Assembly: GCF_002091475.1 (NCBI RefSeq)
Contig: NZ_BCTR01000019.1
Location: 1 to 64,000 of the forward strand
DNA: 64,000 nucleotides
From: Sphingomonas azotifigens NBRC 15497
GTDB lineage: Bacteria; Pseudomonadota; Alphaproteobacteria; Sphingomonadales; Sphingomonadaceae
Reading direction: 5' to 3'
The notes under the pieces were generated by a model. The model was not told the DNA's origin. It saw nothing but the letters and a program-made list of their open reading frames with translations, and did not search any database. The position numbers and the translations under genes were made by a program. Positions 1-9,927 of this stretch are shown piece by piece. The number at the start of each line of letters is the position of its first letter. Positions within the stretch are counted from its first letter, which is position 1.

Positions 1-694
1 CGCCGGTCAGCCGGTCATAGGCGAGATAGCCGTACAAGCCCCAGCGCGTCGTCAGCTGGCGGATGCCGGTCGCGGCGAGGCCGACGCTGTGCACGGCATT
101 GTCGCCGACCCGGTAGACCGGAATCCCCGCCGCGGTCGCGTCGCGCTGCGAGACGCCGAAATAGGCGCGGCGATACTTCGCGTCGGACAGGTCCATGCGC
201 GGGCCGATCGAGACCAGCCAGCGATCACCGTCGCGTTGGACGTAATCGAGCGCCAGCCGGCTCACCACGCCTTCATGGCCGCCCGCACCCTTGCGCAGCT
301 CGCCATAGGCGCGAATCTGCGGGGTGAGGTAATAGCCGGCGAACACCCCCGGTTCGACCGTGAAGCCGACCTTGGAGACATTGGCGCCGACGCGCTGCGC
401 AGTGCGAGCGCCCTGGAAGCCCACGACGATGCCGGCTTCGAGGCCATGCTTGTCGTAGAGCGCGATATTGGGGTTTTCGTCCGCCGCCTCGAATTCGAAT
501 TGCGCGTCGCCGCGGGCGGTGGCGAAGTCGAACAGCGGGCGCACGGTATCGTGGTCCGCGCCGGGATAGCTCGGCAGCGCCTGCGCGCCGATGGCGATGC
601 GGTAGCGGCGCGGCGCTTCGCCCTGGTCGGACTGCGCATGCGCCGGCAGTGCGAACGCCAGCGCCAAGCCTGCACATAAGATCGATCGTTGCAT
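1..694 (-). CDS. MipA/OmpV family outer membrane protein (3' end cut by window)
   Basis: Minus-strand reading frame open from the ATG at 694 to the window edge, about 231 residues, C-terminus missing. It begins with a signal peptide (MQRSILCAGLALAFALPAHA, cleavage after AHA). The mature part has MipA/OmpV character: an early RIAIGAQALPSYPGAD stretch, alternating beta-barrel segments and a YFGVSQRDA motif typical of the family. MipA-type proteins are outer-membrane barrels that in E. coli scaffold a transglycosylase; many family members have no known role. An AAGGGG ribosome site sits 6 bases before the ATG. It may be co-transcribed with the SPOR protein just upstream on the same strand. Confidence 0.82.
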   Translation of the reverse strand, partial: MQRSILCAGLALAFALPAHAQSDQGEAPRRYRIAIGAQALPSYPGADHDTVRPLFDFATARGDAQFEFEAADENPNIALYDKHGLEAGIVVGFQGARTAQRVGANVSKVGFTVEPGVFAGYYLTPQIRAYGELRKGAGGHEGVVSRLALDYVQRDGDRWLVSIGPRMDLSDAKYRRAYFGVSQRDATAAGIPVYRVGDNAVHSVGLAATGIRQLTTRWGLYGYLAYDRLTG

Positions 695-705
695 GGAATT
701 CCCCT

Positions 706-1638
706 TCAGTGCTGCATTGCCATGCAGGGCTTGATCGCGCCACAGGCTTTCGTGGCTTCGGCCTGTGAGGGGAAGGGACCGACCAGTAAGCGCGTGAGCT
801 GGCCGGACTTGAGATAATAGGGTTGGCGACCCGGAAAGCGGCTGTGCAGCTGTGCCCAAAGCCGCTCGGCATTGCCGGGGGTGGCGAAGGCGCCCAGCTG
901 CACCCGCCAGGTGCCGGCGGCGCGGACCGGGGCCGTAGCTGGCGTGGTTGTGGCGGCGCGGGCGGGCTTTGGCGGCGGCGCGGCCGGGGCGGTGGCAACG
1001 CTCGTATCGGCGCTGATCGCGGGGCTGCCGCGGGGCGGGGAGCTCTTCCGCGTCGGCAGCGTGGTGACCTGCGCCTGGTGATCGTCGGTGCGGGCGAGCA
1101 ACTCGCCGGCCTGGCGATCGGCAAGCGGTATATACTGGTCCATCTGCGCCAGCGTACGGGTCGCCGGCTCCAGCCCGCCGCCGGCGGCGCGCAGCATCAG
1201 CGCATAGGCGCGCACCCAGTTCTTGGCGACCCCGTCGCCGTTGAACAGCATCACGCCGAGCAGATATTGCGCGCGGGGCTCGCCGCGAGTGACGGCGCGC
1301 TCGAGCCAGGGCACTGCCGCCTCGCGCTTGCCGTTTTCGAACAGGACCATCCCGTAATTGGCCTCGGCCAGGTCGTGCCCCTGCAGCGCTGCGAGGCGAT
1401 ACCATTTCTCCGCCTCCGCGAGATCGACCGGTACCCCGCGGCCAAGCTTGTACACCTGACCGAGATTATACTGCGCATCGGCATCGCCTTTTTCCGCGGC
1501 GGGCCGCCAGTGCCGCATCGCGCCGGCATAATCCCCCCGCTCATAAGCCTCGACTCCCGCCTTCACCGCGGCGGTCTGCGCCAGTGCCGAAGCCGGCGCG
1601 GCGATGCTGGCGAGGAGAAACAGGGCCGTCATGCGCAT
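706..1638 (-). CDS. Exported Sel1-repeat / SPOR-domain protein
   Basis: About 310 residues. The N-terminus is a signal peptide (MRMTALFLLASIAAPASALA). Residues about 35-165 are Sel1-like TPR repeats (for example DADAQYNLGQVYKLGRGV and GEPRAQYLLGVMLFNGDGV). A Pro/Ala linker follows, then a C-terminal SPOR domain (TWRVQLGAFATPGNAERLW onward), which in known proteins binds denuded septal peptidoglycan. The likely site is therefore the periplasm at division sites. I chose the ATG at 1638 because it follows AGGGGGA and starts the signal peptide; the frame stays open further upstream but would overlap the divergent ParA gene. A second SPOR protein lies across the ParA pair at 2840. Confidence 0.8.
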   Translation of the reverse strand: MRMTALFLLASIAAPASALAQTAAVKAGVEAYERGDYAGAMRHWRPAAEKGDADAQYNLGQVYKLGRGVPVDLAEAEKWYRLAALQGHDLAEANYGMVLFENGKREAAVPWLERAVTRGEPRAQYLLGVMLFNGDGVAKNWVRAYALMLRAAGGGLEPATRTLAQMDQYIPLADRQAGELLARTDDHQAQVTTLPTRKSSPPRGSPAISADTSVATAPAAPPPKPARAATTTPATAPVRAAGTWRVQLGAFATPGNAERLWAQLHSRFPGRQPYYLKSGQLTRLLVGPFPSQAEATKACGAIKPCMAMQH

Positions 1639-1770
1639 GATGAGAAAATCCCCCTGGAACGATCGTTGCACGCTGTCCTGCGCCTTAGCGGCTCCCGACT
1701 CGCCCGTTAACCCGATCTTATCCGCGAACATGCAAGGAAGATGCGGGTTTTGGTGACTTCGAGAGGATGG

Positions 1771-2484
1771 ATGCGCGTCCTGGCGCTGGCTTCGCAAAAG
1801 GGTGGATCGGGCAAGACGACCTTGTCCGGCCACTTGGCCGTGCAGGCGCAGCGAAGCGGTGCCGGGCCGGTCGCGATGATCGACCTCGATCCGCAGGGCT
1901 CGTTGACCGACTGGTGGAACGAGCGCGACGCCGAACTGCCGGCGCTCGCCCAGACGACCGTCGCGCGCCTCGCCGCTGATATCGAGGTGCTGCGCCAGCA
2001 GGGTTTCAAGCTGGTGGTGATCGATACCCCGCCCGCGATCACCCCGGCAATCCTCACCGTCATCCAGGTTGCCGAACTGATCGTCATCCCGACGCGACCG
2101 AGCCCGCATGACCTGCGGGCGGTCGGCGCCACGGTGGAGCTGTGCGAGCGTGCGCACAAGCCGCTGCTGTTCGTGGTCAACGCCGCCACGCCGAACGCGC
2201 GGATCACCGCGGAGGCAGCGCTGGCGCTGTCGCAGCACGGCACGGTGGCGCCGGTGATGCTGCATCATCGCACCGACTTTGCCGGATCGATGATCGATGG
2301 CCGGACGGTGATGGAAGTCGATGCCGGCAGCAAGTCGGCCGCCGAGGTCGAGAGCCTGTGGAGCTATGTCTCGGACCGGCTCGAGAAGAATTTCCGCCGC
2401 ACCGTGTTCGCCGCCCCGGCCGCTGCGACGCCGTTCGCTGCGACGCGGCCTGCGGGCGGCTTCGGTCGCCGGGTGGTGCGTTGA
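1771..2484 (+). CDS. ParA family ATPase
   Basis: About 237 residues, a deviant-Walker ATPase of the ParA/MinD class. The signature KGGSGKTT is near the N-terminus, the switch region reads IDLDPQGS, and the Walker B-like strand reads LVVIDTPPA. Such proteins segregate chromosomes, plasmids or large complexes by dynamic surface binding. An in-frame ATG at 1741 exists, but the one at 1771 has a better ribosome site (GAGAGG) and starts directly at the conserved MRVLALASQKGG. The next gene starts 6 bases after the stop, so the two form a pair. No parS-like site was recognised and this is not next to an obvious origin, so it is probably an orphan ParA used for cargo positioning. Confidence 0.85.
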   Translation: MRVLALASQKGGSGKTTLSGHLAVQAQRSGAGPVAMIDLDPQGSLTDWWNERDAELPALAQTTVARLAADIEVLRQQGFKLVVIDTPPAITPAILTVIQVAELIVIPTRPSPHDLRAVGATVELCERAHKPLLFVVNAATPNARITAEAALALSQHGTVAPVMLHHRTDFAGSMIDGRTVMEVDAGSKSAAEVESLWSYVSDRLEKNFRRTVFAAPAAATPFAATRPAGGFGRRVVR

Positions 2485-2489
2485 CCCCG

Positions 2490-2843
2490 ATGGACGAGCT
2501 GCCCAAGCCGATCGCCGCGCTGAGCGCAGGGTTGCTCGCCCGCAAGGGGCTGGCGCGCAAGCCGGTCCTGATGCTCGCCGAGGAGAACGACACGGCCCCG
2601 CTCCAGCCGCTGCCGGAGACGCTGGCCGAGCAGCTCGCCCGCACCGCCCGCGCGACCAAGGGCAGGGCGGCGTTCACGCTTCGGCTCGATGCCGATCGGC
2701 GGCTCCGGCTGCGGCTGGCGGCAGCAATCGCCGGCCGCTCGGCGCAACAACTGGTAACCGAGGCGATCGATTCGATGCTGGGCGAGATGGCGGAGCTGGA
2801 GCCGCTGGCGCGCCGAATCGCTGCAACCGAAGGACGGGGATGA
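2490..2843 (+). CDS. Small ParA-partner protein with ribbon-helix-helix-like C-terminus
   Basis: About 117 residues and not firmly recognised. The N-terminal half is a flexible Pro/Ala/Glu segment. The C-terminal half (AFTLRLDADRRLRLRLAAAI then SAQQLVTEAIDSML) has the beta-strand, helix, helix pattern of ribbon-helix-helix DNA-binding proteins. It sits directly after the ParA gene and overlaps the next start by ATGA, so the three genes are translationally linked. By analogy with ParA/RHH pairs it could be the ParA stimulator or adaptor; this is inference. A TTG at 2481, overlapping the ParA stop, is an alternative start. Confidence 0.65.
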   Translation: MDELPKPIAALSAGLLARKGLARKPVLMLAEENDTAPLQPLPETLAEQLARTARATKGRAAFTLRLDADRRLRLRLAAAIAGRSAQQLVTEAIDSMLGEMAELEPLARRIAATEGRG

Positions 2844-4069
2844 AGATGAAGCGCCGCCATTTGTTTTCGATCGGCGCCGCGCTGCTGGCGTTGGGCGGCA
2901 CCGCTGCGACCAGCGTCGTCGTGCGCGGTTCCGCCTTCGCGACGGTCGCCCCCAATGCCAAGAAGGCGGCCCATGAGGCACGTGCGGCGCAGAAGGCGCT
3001 GGGTGCGCGCAAGGCCGAGGCGGCGGTCGCCCATGCCGAGCAGGCGGTGGCCAACGATCCCCAGCGCGGCGACTATCGCGCGCTGCTCGGGCAGGCCTAT
3101 CTGCTCGCCGGCCGGTTTACCGCCGCGCGGCAGGCGCTGCGCGATGCGCTTTCGCTCGATCCGGACAATGGGCGAGTCGCGCTGAACCTTGCGCTCGCCA
3201 GCATTGGTACCGGCGATTGGGGCGGCGCGCGCGCGCTGCTCGAGACCCATGCCGCACAGATCCCAGCGACCGATCGCGGCTTGGCGACCGCGCTGGCGGG
3301 CGACCCCGGCGGCGCGATCGAGATCCTCGCGCCGGCGGTGCGCGGGTCGGATGCGAGCGCGCGTACCCGGCAGAACCTCGCGCTGGCGCTGGCCCTGGCA
3401 GGACGCTGGGGTGAAGCCAAGGCGGTGGCGGCGATGGATGTCGCACCCGATCAGCTCAACGCCCGGCTGATGCAATGGGCGAGCTTTGCCCGGCCGGCCA
3501 ATGCCTATGACCAGGTCGCCGCGCTGCTCGGCGTGCGGGCGGTGCAGGATGCCGGTCAGCCGGTCGCACTGGCGCTCACCCGGCAGCCCGATGTCGCGGC
3601 GCTGGTTCCGGCACCTGCGCCTGCCGCGACTCCGGAACCGGAACCCAGCCCGGTTCCCGTGAACGATCCGATGCCCGCGCCGGTCTTCAAACCTGCCCCG
3701 GTCCGCGCCGCAGTGGCAAAGCCGATCAAGCCCGTCGTGCCCAAGGCCGCGCCCGTTCGCACTACGGCCGGCCCCTTTGTCGTGCAGCTCGGTGCCTTCG
3801 CCAATGCCGGCGTGGCGCGCGACGCGTGGCAGAAGCTCAATGGCCGCGTGGCCGCGCTTGGCCGTCTCAAGCCGCAGGGCGCTACTGTCCCTGCCGGCAA
3901 GGCGAGCCTTTATCGCCTCTCCGTGGGCGGCTTCGCGCGCGCCGATGCCGACGCGCTGTGCCGTGCCGTCCGCTCGGGCGGCGGTACGTGCTTCGTCCGC
4001 ATGGCGGCGGGCGATGCGGTGGCGAGCTGGTACAAGCCCGCATCTCGCATCGGTCTCGCCGCGCGCTGA
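2840..4069 (+). CDS. TPR / SPOR-domain envelope protein
   Basis: About 409 residues. The N-terminus MKMKRRHLFSIGAALLALGG is a signal or anchor segment. Residues about 35-215 are TPR-like helices (including YRALLGQAYLLAGRFTAARQ). A long Pro/Ala/Glu linker follows (about 255-320), then a C-terminal SPOR domain (FVVQLGAFANAGVARDAWQ and LYRLSVGGFA). It should span from the membrane to septal peptidoglycan. The ATG at 2840 overlaps the stop of the small partner gene (ATGA) and follows AAGGACGGGG. Being third in an operon with ParA suggests a role in division or positioning. Confidence 0.82.
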   Translation: MKMKRRHLFSIGAALLALGGTAATSVVVRGSAFATVAPNAKKAAHEARAAQKALGARKAEAAVAHAEQAVANDPQRGDYRALLGQAYLLAGRFTAARQALRDALSLDPDNGRVALNLALASIGTGDWGGARALLETHAAQIPATDRGLATALAGDPGGAIEILAPAVRGSDASARTRQNLALALALAGRWGEAKAVAAMDVAPDQLNARLMQWASFARPANAYDQVAALLGVRAVQDAGQPVALALTRQPDVAALVPAPAPAATPEPEPSPVPVNDPMPAPVFKPAPVRAAVAKPIKPVVPKAAPVRTTAGPFVVQLGAFANAGVARDAWQKLNGRVAALGRLKPQGATVPAGKASLYRLSVGGFARADADALCRAVRSGGGTCFVRMAAGDAVASWYKPASRIGLAAR

Positions 4070-4073
4070 CCCC

Positions 4074-5294
4074 TCAGACCAGCGTGCCGCCCTTGTAGAG
4101 CTGCAGCACCCGCCCCTGCGTGGGCAGGCGGTCGAACGGCGTGTTGCCGGCGCGCGCGTTCATCTTGCGCGCGTCGATCACCCAGGGGGTTTCCGGATCG
4201 AGCACGATCAGGTCCGCCGGCAGGCCCGGCTTGAGCAGCCCGCTCTCCAGGCCAAGGATCTTCGCCGGATGGGCGGCGAGCAGCGCGAACAGCTTGTCGA
4301 GGCTCAGCCTGCCGTCGCGCACCAGCGTGAGCGACAGCGCGAGCAGCGTCTCCGCACCGGCCATACCCGGCTCGGCATCAGCGAAGGGCAGGCGCTTGGC
4401 TTCGGGCCCGCGTGGATCATGGCCGGAGGCGATCACGTCGATCGTGCCGTCGACCACCGCCGCCAGCGCCGCCTGCCGGTCGCTCTCGTCGCGCAAGGGC
4501 GGCGACAGGCGGGCGAAGGTACGGAAATCGCTGACCGCGATGTCCGACAGCAGCAGATGCGCGGGCGTGATGCCGCAGGTCACCGGCACGCCGCGACGCT
4601 TGGCGGCGCGGATCAGGTCGAAGCCTGCCGCCGTGGTGACCTGACGGAAGTGCAGCTTGGCGCCGGTCTCTTCAGCCAGCATCAGGTCGCGGGCGATGGC
4701 AAGCGCTTCGGCAATTGCGGGTGCGCTGGGCAGCCCGAGCCGCGCGGCGGTCTCGCCCGCGGTCGCGACGGCGCCGTCCGCCAGCCCGCCATCCTCGGCA
4801 TGAGCGACGACGGTGAGGTTAAGGTCGCGCGCGTAGAGCAGCGCCTTGCGCATCGTGCCGGCATTGGCGATCCAGTGTCGGCCGGTGGCGATGGCGCGGG
4901 CGCCGGCAGAGGCGTTGATCGCGATCTCGGCCAGATCCACGCCTTCCAGGCCGCGAGTCGCCGCGGCGAGCGGATGCACCCAGAGCTGCGGCTTGCCCGA
5001 AACCGCGGCGCGGCGGACGATGCCGGGATCGTCGAGCACCGGCGACTGGTCCGGCATCAGGCCGACGCGGGCGATGCCGCCGAAGCGGCAGGCGCCCTTG
5101 TCGACCGCGAAGACGCCCAGGTCGATCAGTGCAGGAGCAAGTACCTTGCCGGAGACATCGACCACCTCGGCATCGGCTGGCGCATCGATCTGGCCGACTC
5201 CCGCGATCGTGTCGCCCTGGACGAGCAGGTCGCCTTCGGAAATCCCGCCCTCGGGGCAGACCAGCTGCGCGTTGCGGAAGAGGATGCTGCTCAT
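4074..5294 (-). CDS. pyrX: Dihydroorotase-like protein (PyrC'/PyrX), probably non-catalytic
   Basis: About 406 residues with the amidohydrolase fold of type I dihydroorotase. The beta sandwich, the HAEDGGLA and [10 protein letters not shown] motifs and the C-terminal [13 protein letters not shown] are all present. The metal-binding strand, normally D-x-H-x-H, here reads LIDLGVFAV, so both histidines are gone. The usual catalytic TDHAPH is replaced by SGHDPRG. Known pseudo-dihydroorotases of this sort (Pseudomonas PyrC') are structural partners required to assemble class A aspartate transcarbamoylase. Here the start overlaps the pyrB stop by ATGA, as in that system. A catalytic dihydroorotase should then be encoded elsewhere. 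Confidence 0.85.
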   Translation of the reverse strand: MSSILFRNAQLVCPEGGISEGDLLVQGDTIAGVGQIDAPADAEVVDVSGKVLAPALIDLGVFAVDKGACRFGGIARVGLMPDQSPVLDDPGIVRRAAVSGKPQLWVHPLAAATRGLEGVDLAEIAINASAGARAIATGRHWIANAGTMRKALLYARDLNLTVVAHAEDGGLADGAVATAGETAARLGLPSAPAIAEALAIARDLMLAEETGAKLHFRQVTTAAGFDLIRAAKRRGVPVTCGITPAHLLLSDIAVSDFRTFARLSPPLRDESDRQAALAAVVDGTIDVIASGHDPRGPEAKRLPFADAEPGMAGAETLLALSLTLVRDGRLSLDKLFALLAAHPAKILGLESGLLKPGLPADLIVLDPETPWVIDARKMNARAGNTPFDRLPTQGRVLQLYKGGTLV

Positions 5295-6280
5295 GCCCAG
5301 CCCTCCACACCGCGCGATCGTCGGGTGAGCACGTCGAGACAGGCCATGCGGACCGCGACGCCCATCTCCACCTGCTCGGTGATCGCACTGCGCTCGGGAT
5401 GGTCGGCCACGATCGAGTCGATCTCGACACCGCGATTCATCGGGCCAGGGTGCATCACCAGCGCATCGGGCTTGGCCCGGGCGAGGCGTTCGGGGGTGAG
5501 GCCGTAGCGCATGTGGAACTCGCGAGTCGAAGGAATGTAGCCGCCGGCCATGCGCTCGTTCTGGACGCGGAGCATCATCACCACATCGGCGCCCTCCAGC
5601 GCGGCGTCGAAATCAGTGAAGGGGGTGACGAACATCCGGTCCATCGCCGGCGGCATCAGCGTCGAGGGCGCGACCACGCGCACCTCGGCGGCCAGCGCGG
5701 TGAGCGCGAGGATGTTCGAGCGAGCAACGCGGCTGTGGAGGATGTCGCCGCAGATCACCACCCGTTGACCGGCCACCGAGCCGCGACGTCTCCGGATGGT
5801 GAGCGCGTCGAGCAGCGCTTGGGTGGGATGCTCGTGCCAGCCGTCGCCGGCATTGAGTACCGGGCAGTCGACCTTGTCGGCGATCAGCCGCACCGCGCCC
5901 GAGCTGGCATGGCGGATCACGATCACGTCGGCGCGCATCGCGTTGAGCGTTACGGCCGTGTCGATCAGCGTCTCGCCCTTTTTCACGCTGCTCTGCGCGG
6001 CATGCATGTTGACGACGTCGGCACCGAGCCGCTTGCCGGCGATCTCGAACGACAGCAGCGTACGCGTCGAATTCTCGAAGAAGGCGTTGATCTGGGTGAG
6101 GCCTTCCAGCCTTTTGTCGCTCTTGGCGCGGCTGCGATTGGCCTCCACCCATTGTTCCGCCTCGTCGAGCAGGAACATGATCTCGTGGGGCTGGAGTCCC
6201 GAAATGCCGGTGAGGTGCCGGTGCGGGAAAACGGCGCTGCCCTGTATCTGGGCACCGGGGCGATGATCGGAGGTGTGCAT
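5291..6280 (-). CDS. pyrB: Aspartate carbamoyltransferase catalytic chain
   Basis: About 329 residues. The enzyme condenses carbamoyl phosphate with aspartate in the second step of pyrimidine synthesis. The carbamoyl-phosphate loop is [13 protein letters not shown], followed by the [10 protein letters not shown] loop; the aspartate domain carries [16 protein letters not shown] and MHPGPMNRG. The N-terminal extension of about 20 residues before HLTGISGL is like that of class A enzymes, which form a large complex with a PyrC-like subunit. That matches the overlapping pseudo-dihydroorotase downstream. ruvX ends 44 bases upstream on the same strand. Confidence 0.96.
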   Translation of the reverse strand: MHTSDHRPGAQIQGSAVFPHRHLTGISGLQPHEIMFLLDEAEQWVEANRSRAKSDKRLEGLTQINAFFENSTRTLLSFEIAGKRLGADVVNMHAAQSSVKKGETLIDTAVTLNAMRADVIVIRHASSGAVRLIADKVDCPVLNAGDGWHEHPTQALLDALTIRRRRGSVAGQRVVICGDILHSRVARSNILALTALAAEVRVVAPSTLMPPAMDRMFVTPFTDFDAALEGADVVMMLRVQNERMAGGYIPSTREFHMRYGLTPERLARAKPDALVMHPGPMNRGVEIDSIVADHPERSAITEQVEMGVAVRMACLDVLTRRSRGVEGWA

Positions 6281-6323
6281 TAAAGCCGCCGCCTAAGCCC
6301 TGCGGCGGCGCCGCGCAAGCCGG

Positions 6324-6785
6324 TCAGACGTTCACCAGCCCATCGATCGCGCCTTGCAGAATATAGGCGGCAGCCATCTTGTCGATCAGCTCGGCGCGCT
6401 TGGCGCGGCTGGCGTCCTGTTCGATCAGTGTCCGTTCCACCGCGACGGTGGACCAGCGCTCGTCCCACATCAGGATCGGCAGGCCCATGTCCTCGCAATT
6501 GCGGGCGAAGGCGCGAGTCGACTGGGTGCGGGGGCTGTCGGTGCCATCGAGGTTGAGCGGCAGGCCGATCACCATGCCCACTACCTGCTGCGCGGCGATC
6601 AGTTCGGCCAGCGCAGCCTTGTCCTTGGTGAACTTGGAGCGGCGGATCAGCTGGGCCGGGCTCGCAAAGCTCCAGCCGGCGTCGCAGAGCGCGGTGCCGA
6701 TCGTCTTGGTGCCGACATCGAGGCCGATCAGGCGGCCGCCTTGCGGCAGGGCGGCGCGGAAATCGCTGGGGGCGGTGGTGATCAC
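6324..6785 (-). CDS. ruvX: Holliday junction resolvase-like RuvX (YqgF)
   Basis: About 153 residues, the usual size for RuvX/YqgF. It has the RNase H-like signature [18 protein letters not shown] near the N-terminus, the [15 protein letters not shown] loop and DERWST with the acidic residues of the active site. Family roles are pre-16S rRNA 5' end processing and possibly recombination. The start is taken as GTG at 6785 because no ATG fits before the conserved core; the frame runs open further upstream into the DUF3089 gene. The gene precedes pyrB, giving a likely ruvX-pyrB-pyrX operon. Confidence 0.88.
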   Translation of the reverse strand: MITTAPSDFRAALPQGGRLIGLDVGTKTIGTALCDAGWSFASPAQLIRRSKFTKDKAALAELIAAQQVVGMVIGLPLNLDGTDSPRTQSTRAFARNCEDMGLPILMWDERWSTVAVERTLIEQDASRAKRAELIDKMAAAYILQGAIDGLVNV

Positions 6786-6841
6786 CCCGCGGCTATAGGG
6801 GAGGCGGGGCGGGGCTGCAAAGGTCTCCCCGCCGCCGCCCC

Positions 6842-7945
6842 TCAGGGCTTGTAGGCCGCCAGCCGCCGCGCCGCATCCGCGCGGACATTGGCCCAGAACA
6901 GGCTGTAGTCGAACACGTGATAATTGTTTCCCGGCAGCACATATTGGCCGAAGTCGGGCGGGGCGGTGCCGATCTTGAGGATGCCGCGTCCGTCGCAGCG
7001 CGCCGGCACGCGGCCGGGCTCGAGATGCGCCGATTGCAGGTTCAGGTCCGGGATCAGCGAGCCGAGATTGGCGCTGGCAGGTGCCGAGTCGTTCGGCTTG
7101 CCGGTGAGCGGGTTGGTGCAGAGCATCTTGGTGCCGCCGCGCGGCTTGCCGGTGAAGCCGGTGGTGGCATCGAAGGTGTCGATGATCAGCGCGGGGTCGG
7201 CCGGTTCGGCGAAGCTCTGCCACGAAAGGATGCAACCCGCCTGGTTCGGCCCGGTACAGGCGGGAAGACCCATCTTCGGCAGGTCGGCGGTCAGCGAGAC
7301 CGGCCAGCCCACGACATAGGCCGCGACCACGCGCCGCGCGATCGGGGTGCCCGCGACTCGCTCGCTGAGCAGGCGGGCGAGGTGCAGCGCGCCCTGGCTG
7401 TGCCCGGCGAGGATGATTGGTCGATCGCCCGCTTCGTGCAGAAACTCCTCGAACGCCGCCGCGACGTCGCGATAGGCGAGATCGAGCGCCTTCTGCGCCT
7501 GAGCCTTGCTGGTCAGGAACGCGCCGAAGGTCGCTTGGCGATAGCGCGGCGCCCAGATCGCGGCGCTGGCGTTGAACGCGCTCGCCTGGCCGCGCAGGAA
7601 CAGCTCGGCGCGAGCATTGGCGTCGGGGTTGTCGAGCGGCGCGTTCCACTGCTTGGTATCGAGGAACGATGTCGGGTGAATGAAGAACAGCGCGGCCGCG
7701 GGACTGGCCGCTGCGCTCTGGCCAGCGGGGGTCCACAGCGCCGGGTTACCCGGTTTGTCGGGCCGCGCGATCCACATGTCCGCCATCGCATAGTCGCGTG
7801 GCGACACCGGCTGCAGATCGGCGACGTCTCCGGCCGGCACCAGGAACTGGCGCATCAGCTGGATGCCGTAGAGCCGATAGGCGAACATGGACGCAACGCC
7901 GAGCATGATCAGGATCGCAACCGCATAGATAAACTTTCGGGCCAA
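6842..7945 (-). CDS. DUF3089 alpha/beta-hydrolase, membrane-anchored
   Basis: About 367 residues. An N-terminal membrane segment ([19 protein letters not shown]) places the enzyme domain in the periplasm. The hydrolase nucleophile elbow is GHSQG in [17 protein letters not shown], and the FIHPTSFLD segment plus C-terminal [16 protein letters not shown] fit the DUF3089 family of lipase-like proteins. The substrate is unknown. I chose TTG at 7945 because GAGAGG lies just before it; an internal ATG would cut into the membrane segment. It is divergent from gatC with about 150 bases between them. Confidence 0.78.
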   Translation of the reverse strand: MARKFIYAVAILIMLGVASMFAYRLYGIQLMRQFLVPAGDVADLQPVSPRDYAMADMWIARPDKPGNPALWTPAGQSAAASPAAALFFIHPTSFLDTKQWNAPLDNPDANARAELFLRGQASAFNASAAIWAPRYRQATFGAFLTSKAQAQKALDLAYRDVAAAFEEFLHEAGDRPIILAGHSQGALHLARLLSERVAGTPIARRVVAAYVVGWPVSLTADLPKMGLPACTGPNQAGCILSWQSFAEPADPALIIDTFDATTGFTGKPRGGTKMLCTNPLTGKPNDSAPASANLGSLIPDLNLQSAHLEPGRVPARCDGRGILKIGTAPPDFGQYVLPGNNYHVFDYSLFWANVRADAARRLAAYKP

Positions 7946-8092
7946 TCGGCCTCTCCATTGTGCAATGCAGCATAAACGGGCGGCGACGCAATCGCGTTCC
8001 GGTGAGTGTTGCGTGCGAAGGATGCAACCGCAAGTGCCGATCGGCGATGCGGGCGCTTGAAGGGGCGGGGTTCGGCTGTTAGGCGCAAGCGC

Positions 8093-8380
8093 ATGTCCGT
8101 AGACACCGCAACCGTGAAGAAAGTGGCGAACCTGGCGCGCATCGCGATCAGCGACGCCGACGCCGAGCGCCTGGCGCCCGAACTCAACAACATCCTGGGC
8201 TGGATCGAGCAGCTCGGCGAAGTCGACACGCACGATGTCGCGCCGATGACTGCCGTGATGCCCAACACGCTGCGGCTGCGGCCCGACGTGATCACGGATG
8301 GCAACCAGCGCGACGCGGTGCTGGCGAACGCGCCGCAGGGCGAACATGGCTTCTTCACGGTTCCGAAGGTGGTGGAATGA
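8093..8380 (+). CDS. gatC: Asp-tRNA(Asn)/Glu-tRNA(Gln) amidotransferase subunit C
   Basis: 95 residues, the normal length of GatC. Conserved features are [16 protein letters not shown] at the start, [11 protein letters not shown] in the middle and the C-terminal [19 protein letters not shown]. GatC is the small belt-like subunit that stabilises GatA against GatB. The stop overlaps the gatA start (ATGA at 8377), so A and C are translationally coupled. gatB is separated from them by two glycosyltransferase genes. Confidence 0.96.
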   Translation: MSVDTATVKKVANLARIAISDADAERLAPELNNILGWIEQLGEVDTHDVAPMTAVMPNTLRLRPDVITDGNQRDAVLANAPQGEHGFFTVPKVVE

Positions 8381-9858
8381 GCACGCTGACCGATCTGGGC
8401 GTCGCCGCCATCCGCAACGGCGTGCGCGACGGTGAATTTTCCGCGCGTGAGGTCGCCGAGGCGTTCAACACCGCCGTCGCCGGGGCCGACGCGCTCAACG
8501 CCTTCATCGTCAAGACTCCCGAGCATGCGCTCGCTGCCGCCGATGCGGCCGACAAGGCGCGCGCCGCGGGCGAGACGCTCAAGCCGCTCGCCGGCGTGCC
8601 GATCGGCATGAAGGACCTGTTCGCCACCAAGGGCGTGCAGACCACCGCCGCCAGTCACATGCTGGAAGGCTTCAAGCCGGTCTATGAATCGACCGTCTCG
8701 CACAAGCTGTGGGAAGCCGGTGCCGGCATGCTCGGCAAGCTCAATCTCGACCAGTTCGCGATGGGCTCGTCGAACGAGACCAGCTATTTCGGCAATGTCA
8801 TCTCGCCCTGGCGGCGCAACGATGGCGGCAACACGCCGCTGGCGCCGGGCGGCTCCTCGGGCGGCAGTTCGGCGGCGATCGCGGCACGGCTCTGCCCGGC
8901 GGCGACCGGCACCGACACCGGCGGCTCGATCCGCCAGCCGGCAGCGTTCACCGGCATCTCGGGCATCAAGCCGACCTATGGCCGCTGCTCGCGCTGGGGC
9001 GTGGTGGCGTTCGCCTCCTCGCTCGACCAGGCAGGCCCGATGGCACGCGACGTGCGCGACTGCGCGATCCTGCTCGAGGCGATGACGGGCTTCGATCCCA
9101 AGGACTCGACCTCGCTCGACATGCCCGTGCCGCAGTGGGAAGCGGGCCTTTCCGCCGATCTGCGCGGCAAGCGTGTCGGCATCCCGGCCGAGTACCGGAT
9201 GGACGGCACGCCGGCCGAGATCGAGGCACTGTGGCAGCAGGGCATCGACTGGCTGAAGGACGCGGGCGCCGAGATCGTCGAGGTCAGCCTGCCGCACACC
9301 AAGTACGCGCTGCCGGCCTATTACATCATCGCGCCGGCCGAGGCCTCGTCGAACCTCGCCCGCTATGACGGCGTCCGCTACGGCCTGCGCGATCTGGCCG
9401 AGGGCCAGAACCTGCAGGACATGTACGCCACCACCCGCGCTGCCGGCTTCGGCGACGAGGTGAAGCGCCGTATCCTGATCGGCACCTATGTGCTGTCGGC
9501 CGGCTTCTACGATGCCTATTACACCCAGGCGCAGAAGGTCCGCACGCTGATCGCGCGCGACTTCGACAATGCCTGGAGCCAGTGCGACCTGCTGCTCACC
9601 CCGACGGCACCAAGCGCGGCGTTCGGGCTGGGCGAGAAGGTCGACCCGCTGGCGATGTACCTCAACGACGTGTTCACGGTGCCGGCGAGCCTTGCCGGCG
9701 TGCCCGCGATGAGCGTGCCGGGCGGGCTGGACGCAGCGGGCCTGCCGCTGGGGCTGCAGATCATCGGCAAGCCGTTCGACGAGCAGGGCGTGCTCAACGC
9801 CGGTCTGGCGATCGAGCAGCGTGCGGGCTTCACGGCGCGTCCGCAGGCTTGGTGGTAA
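8377..9858 (+). CDS. gatA: Asp-tRNA(Asn)/Glu-tRNA(Gln) amidotransferase subunit A
   Basis: 493 residues. The glutaminase subunit of GatCAB, which amidates mischarged Glu-tRNA(Gln) and Asp-tRNA(Asn). The amidase catalytic triad is visible: Lys79 in PIGMKDLFA, the cis-Ser in [12 protein letters not shown] and the nucleophile Ser in [12 protein letters not shown]. Length and motifs are complete. A strong intrinsic terminator follows at 9892. Confidence 0.98.
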   Translation: MSTLTDLGVAAIRNGVRDGEFSAREVAEAFNTAVAGADALNAFIVKTPEHALAAADAADKARAAGETLKPLAGVPIGMKDLFATKGVQTTAASHMLEGFKPVYESTVSHKLWEAGAGMLGKLNLDQFAMGSSNETSYFGNVISPWRRNDGGNTPLAPGGSSGGSSAAIAARLCPAATGTDTGGSIRQPAAFTGISGIKPTYGRCSRWGVVAFASSLDQAGPMARDVRDCAILLEAMTGFDPKDSTSLDMPVPQWEAGLSADLRGKRVGIPAEYRMDGTPAEIEALWQQGIDWLKDAGAEIVEVSLPHTKYALPAYYIIAPAEASSNLARYDGVRYGLRDLAEGQNLQDMYATTRAAGFGDEVKRRILIGTYVLSAGFYDAYYTQAQKVRTLIARDFDNAWSQCDLLLTPTAPSAAFGLGEKVDPLAMYLNDVFTVPASLAGVPAMSVPGGLDAAGLPLGLQIIGKPFDEQGVLNAGLAIEQRAGFTARPQAWW

Positions 9859-9891
9859 GCGCCGGCCTGGCGGCAAGAATGTAAAGACGAG

Positions 9892-9924
9892 GGGGGCGGT
9901 GGCGCAGGCCACCGCCCCCTTTTT
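9892..9924 (+). terminator. Intrinsic terminator after gatCA
   Basis: A perfect 12-bp GC-rich stem (9892-9903 with 9908-9919) around a GCAG loop is followed by five T residues. It lies 33 bases after the gatA stop and also faces the end of the convergent glycosyltransferase gene. Confidence 0.9.
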
Positions 9925-9927
9925 GCG

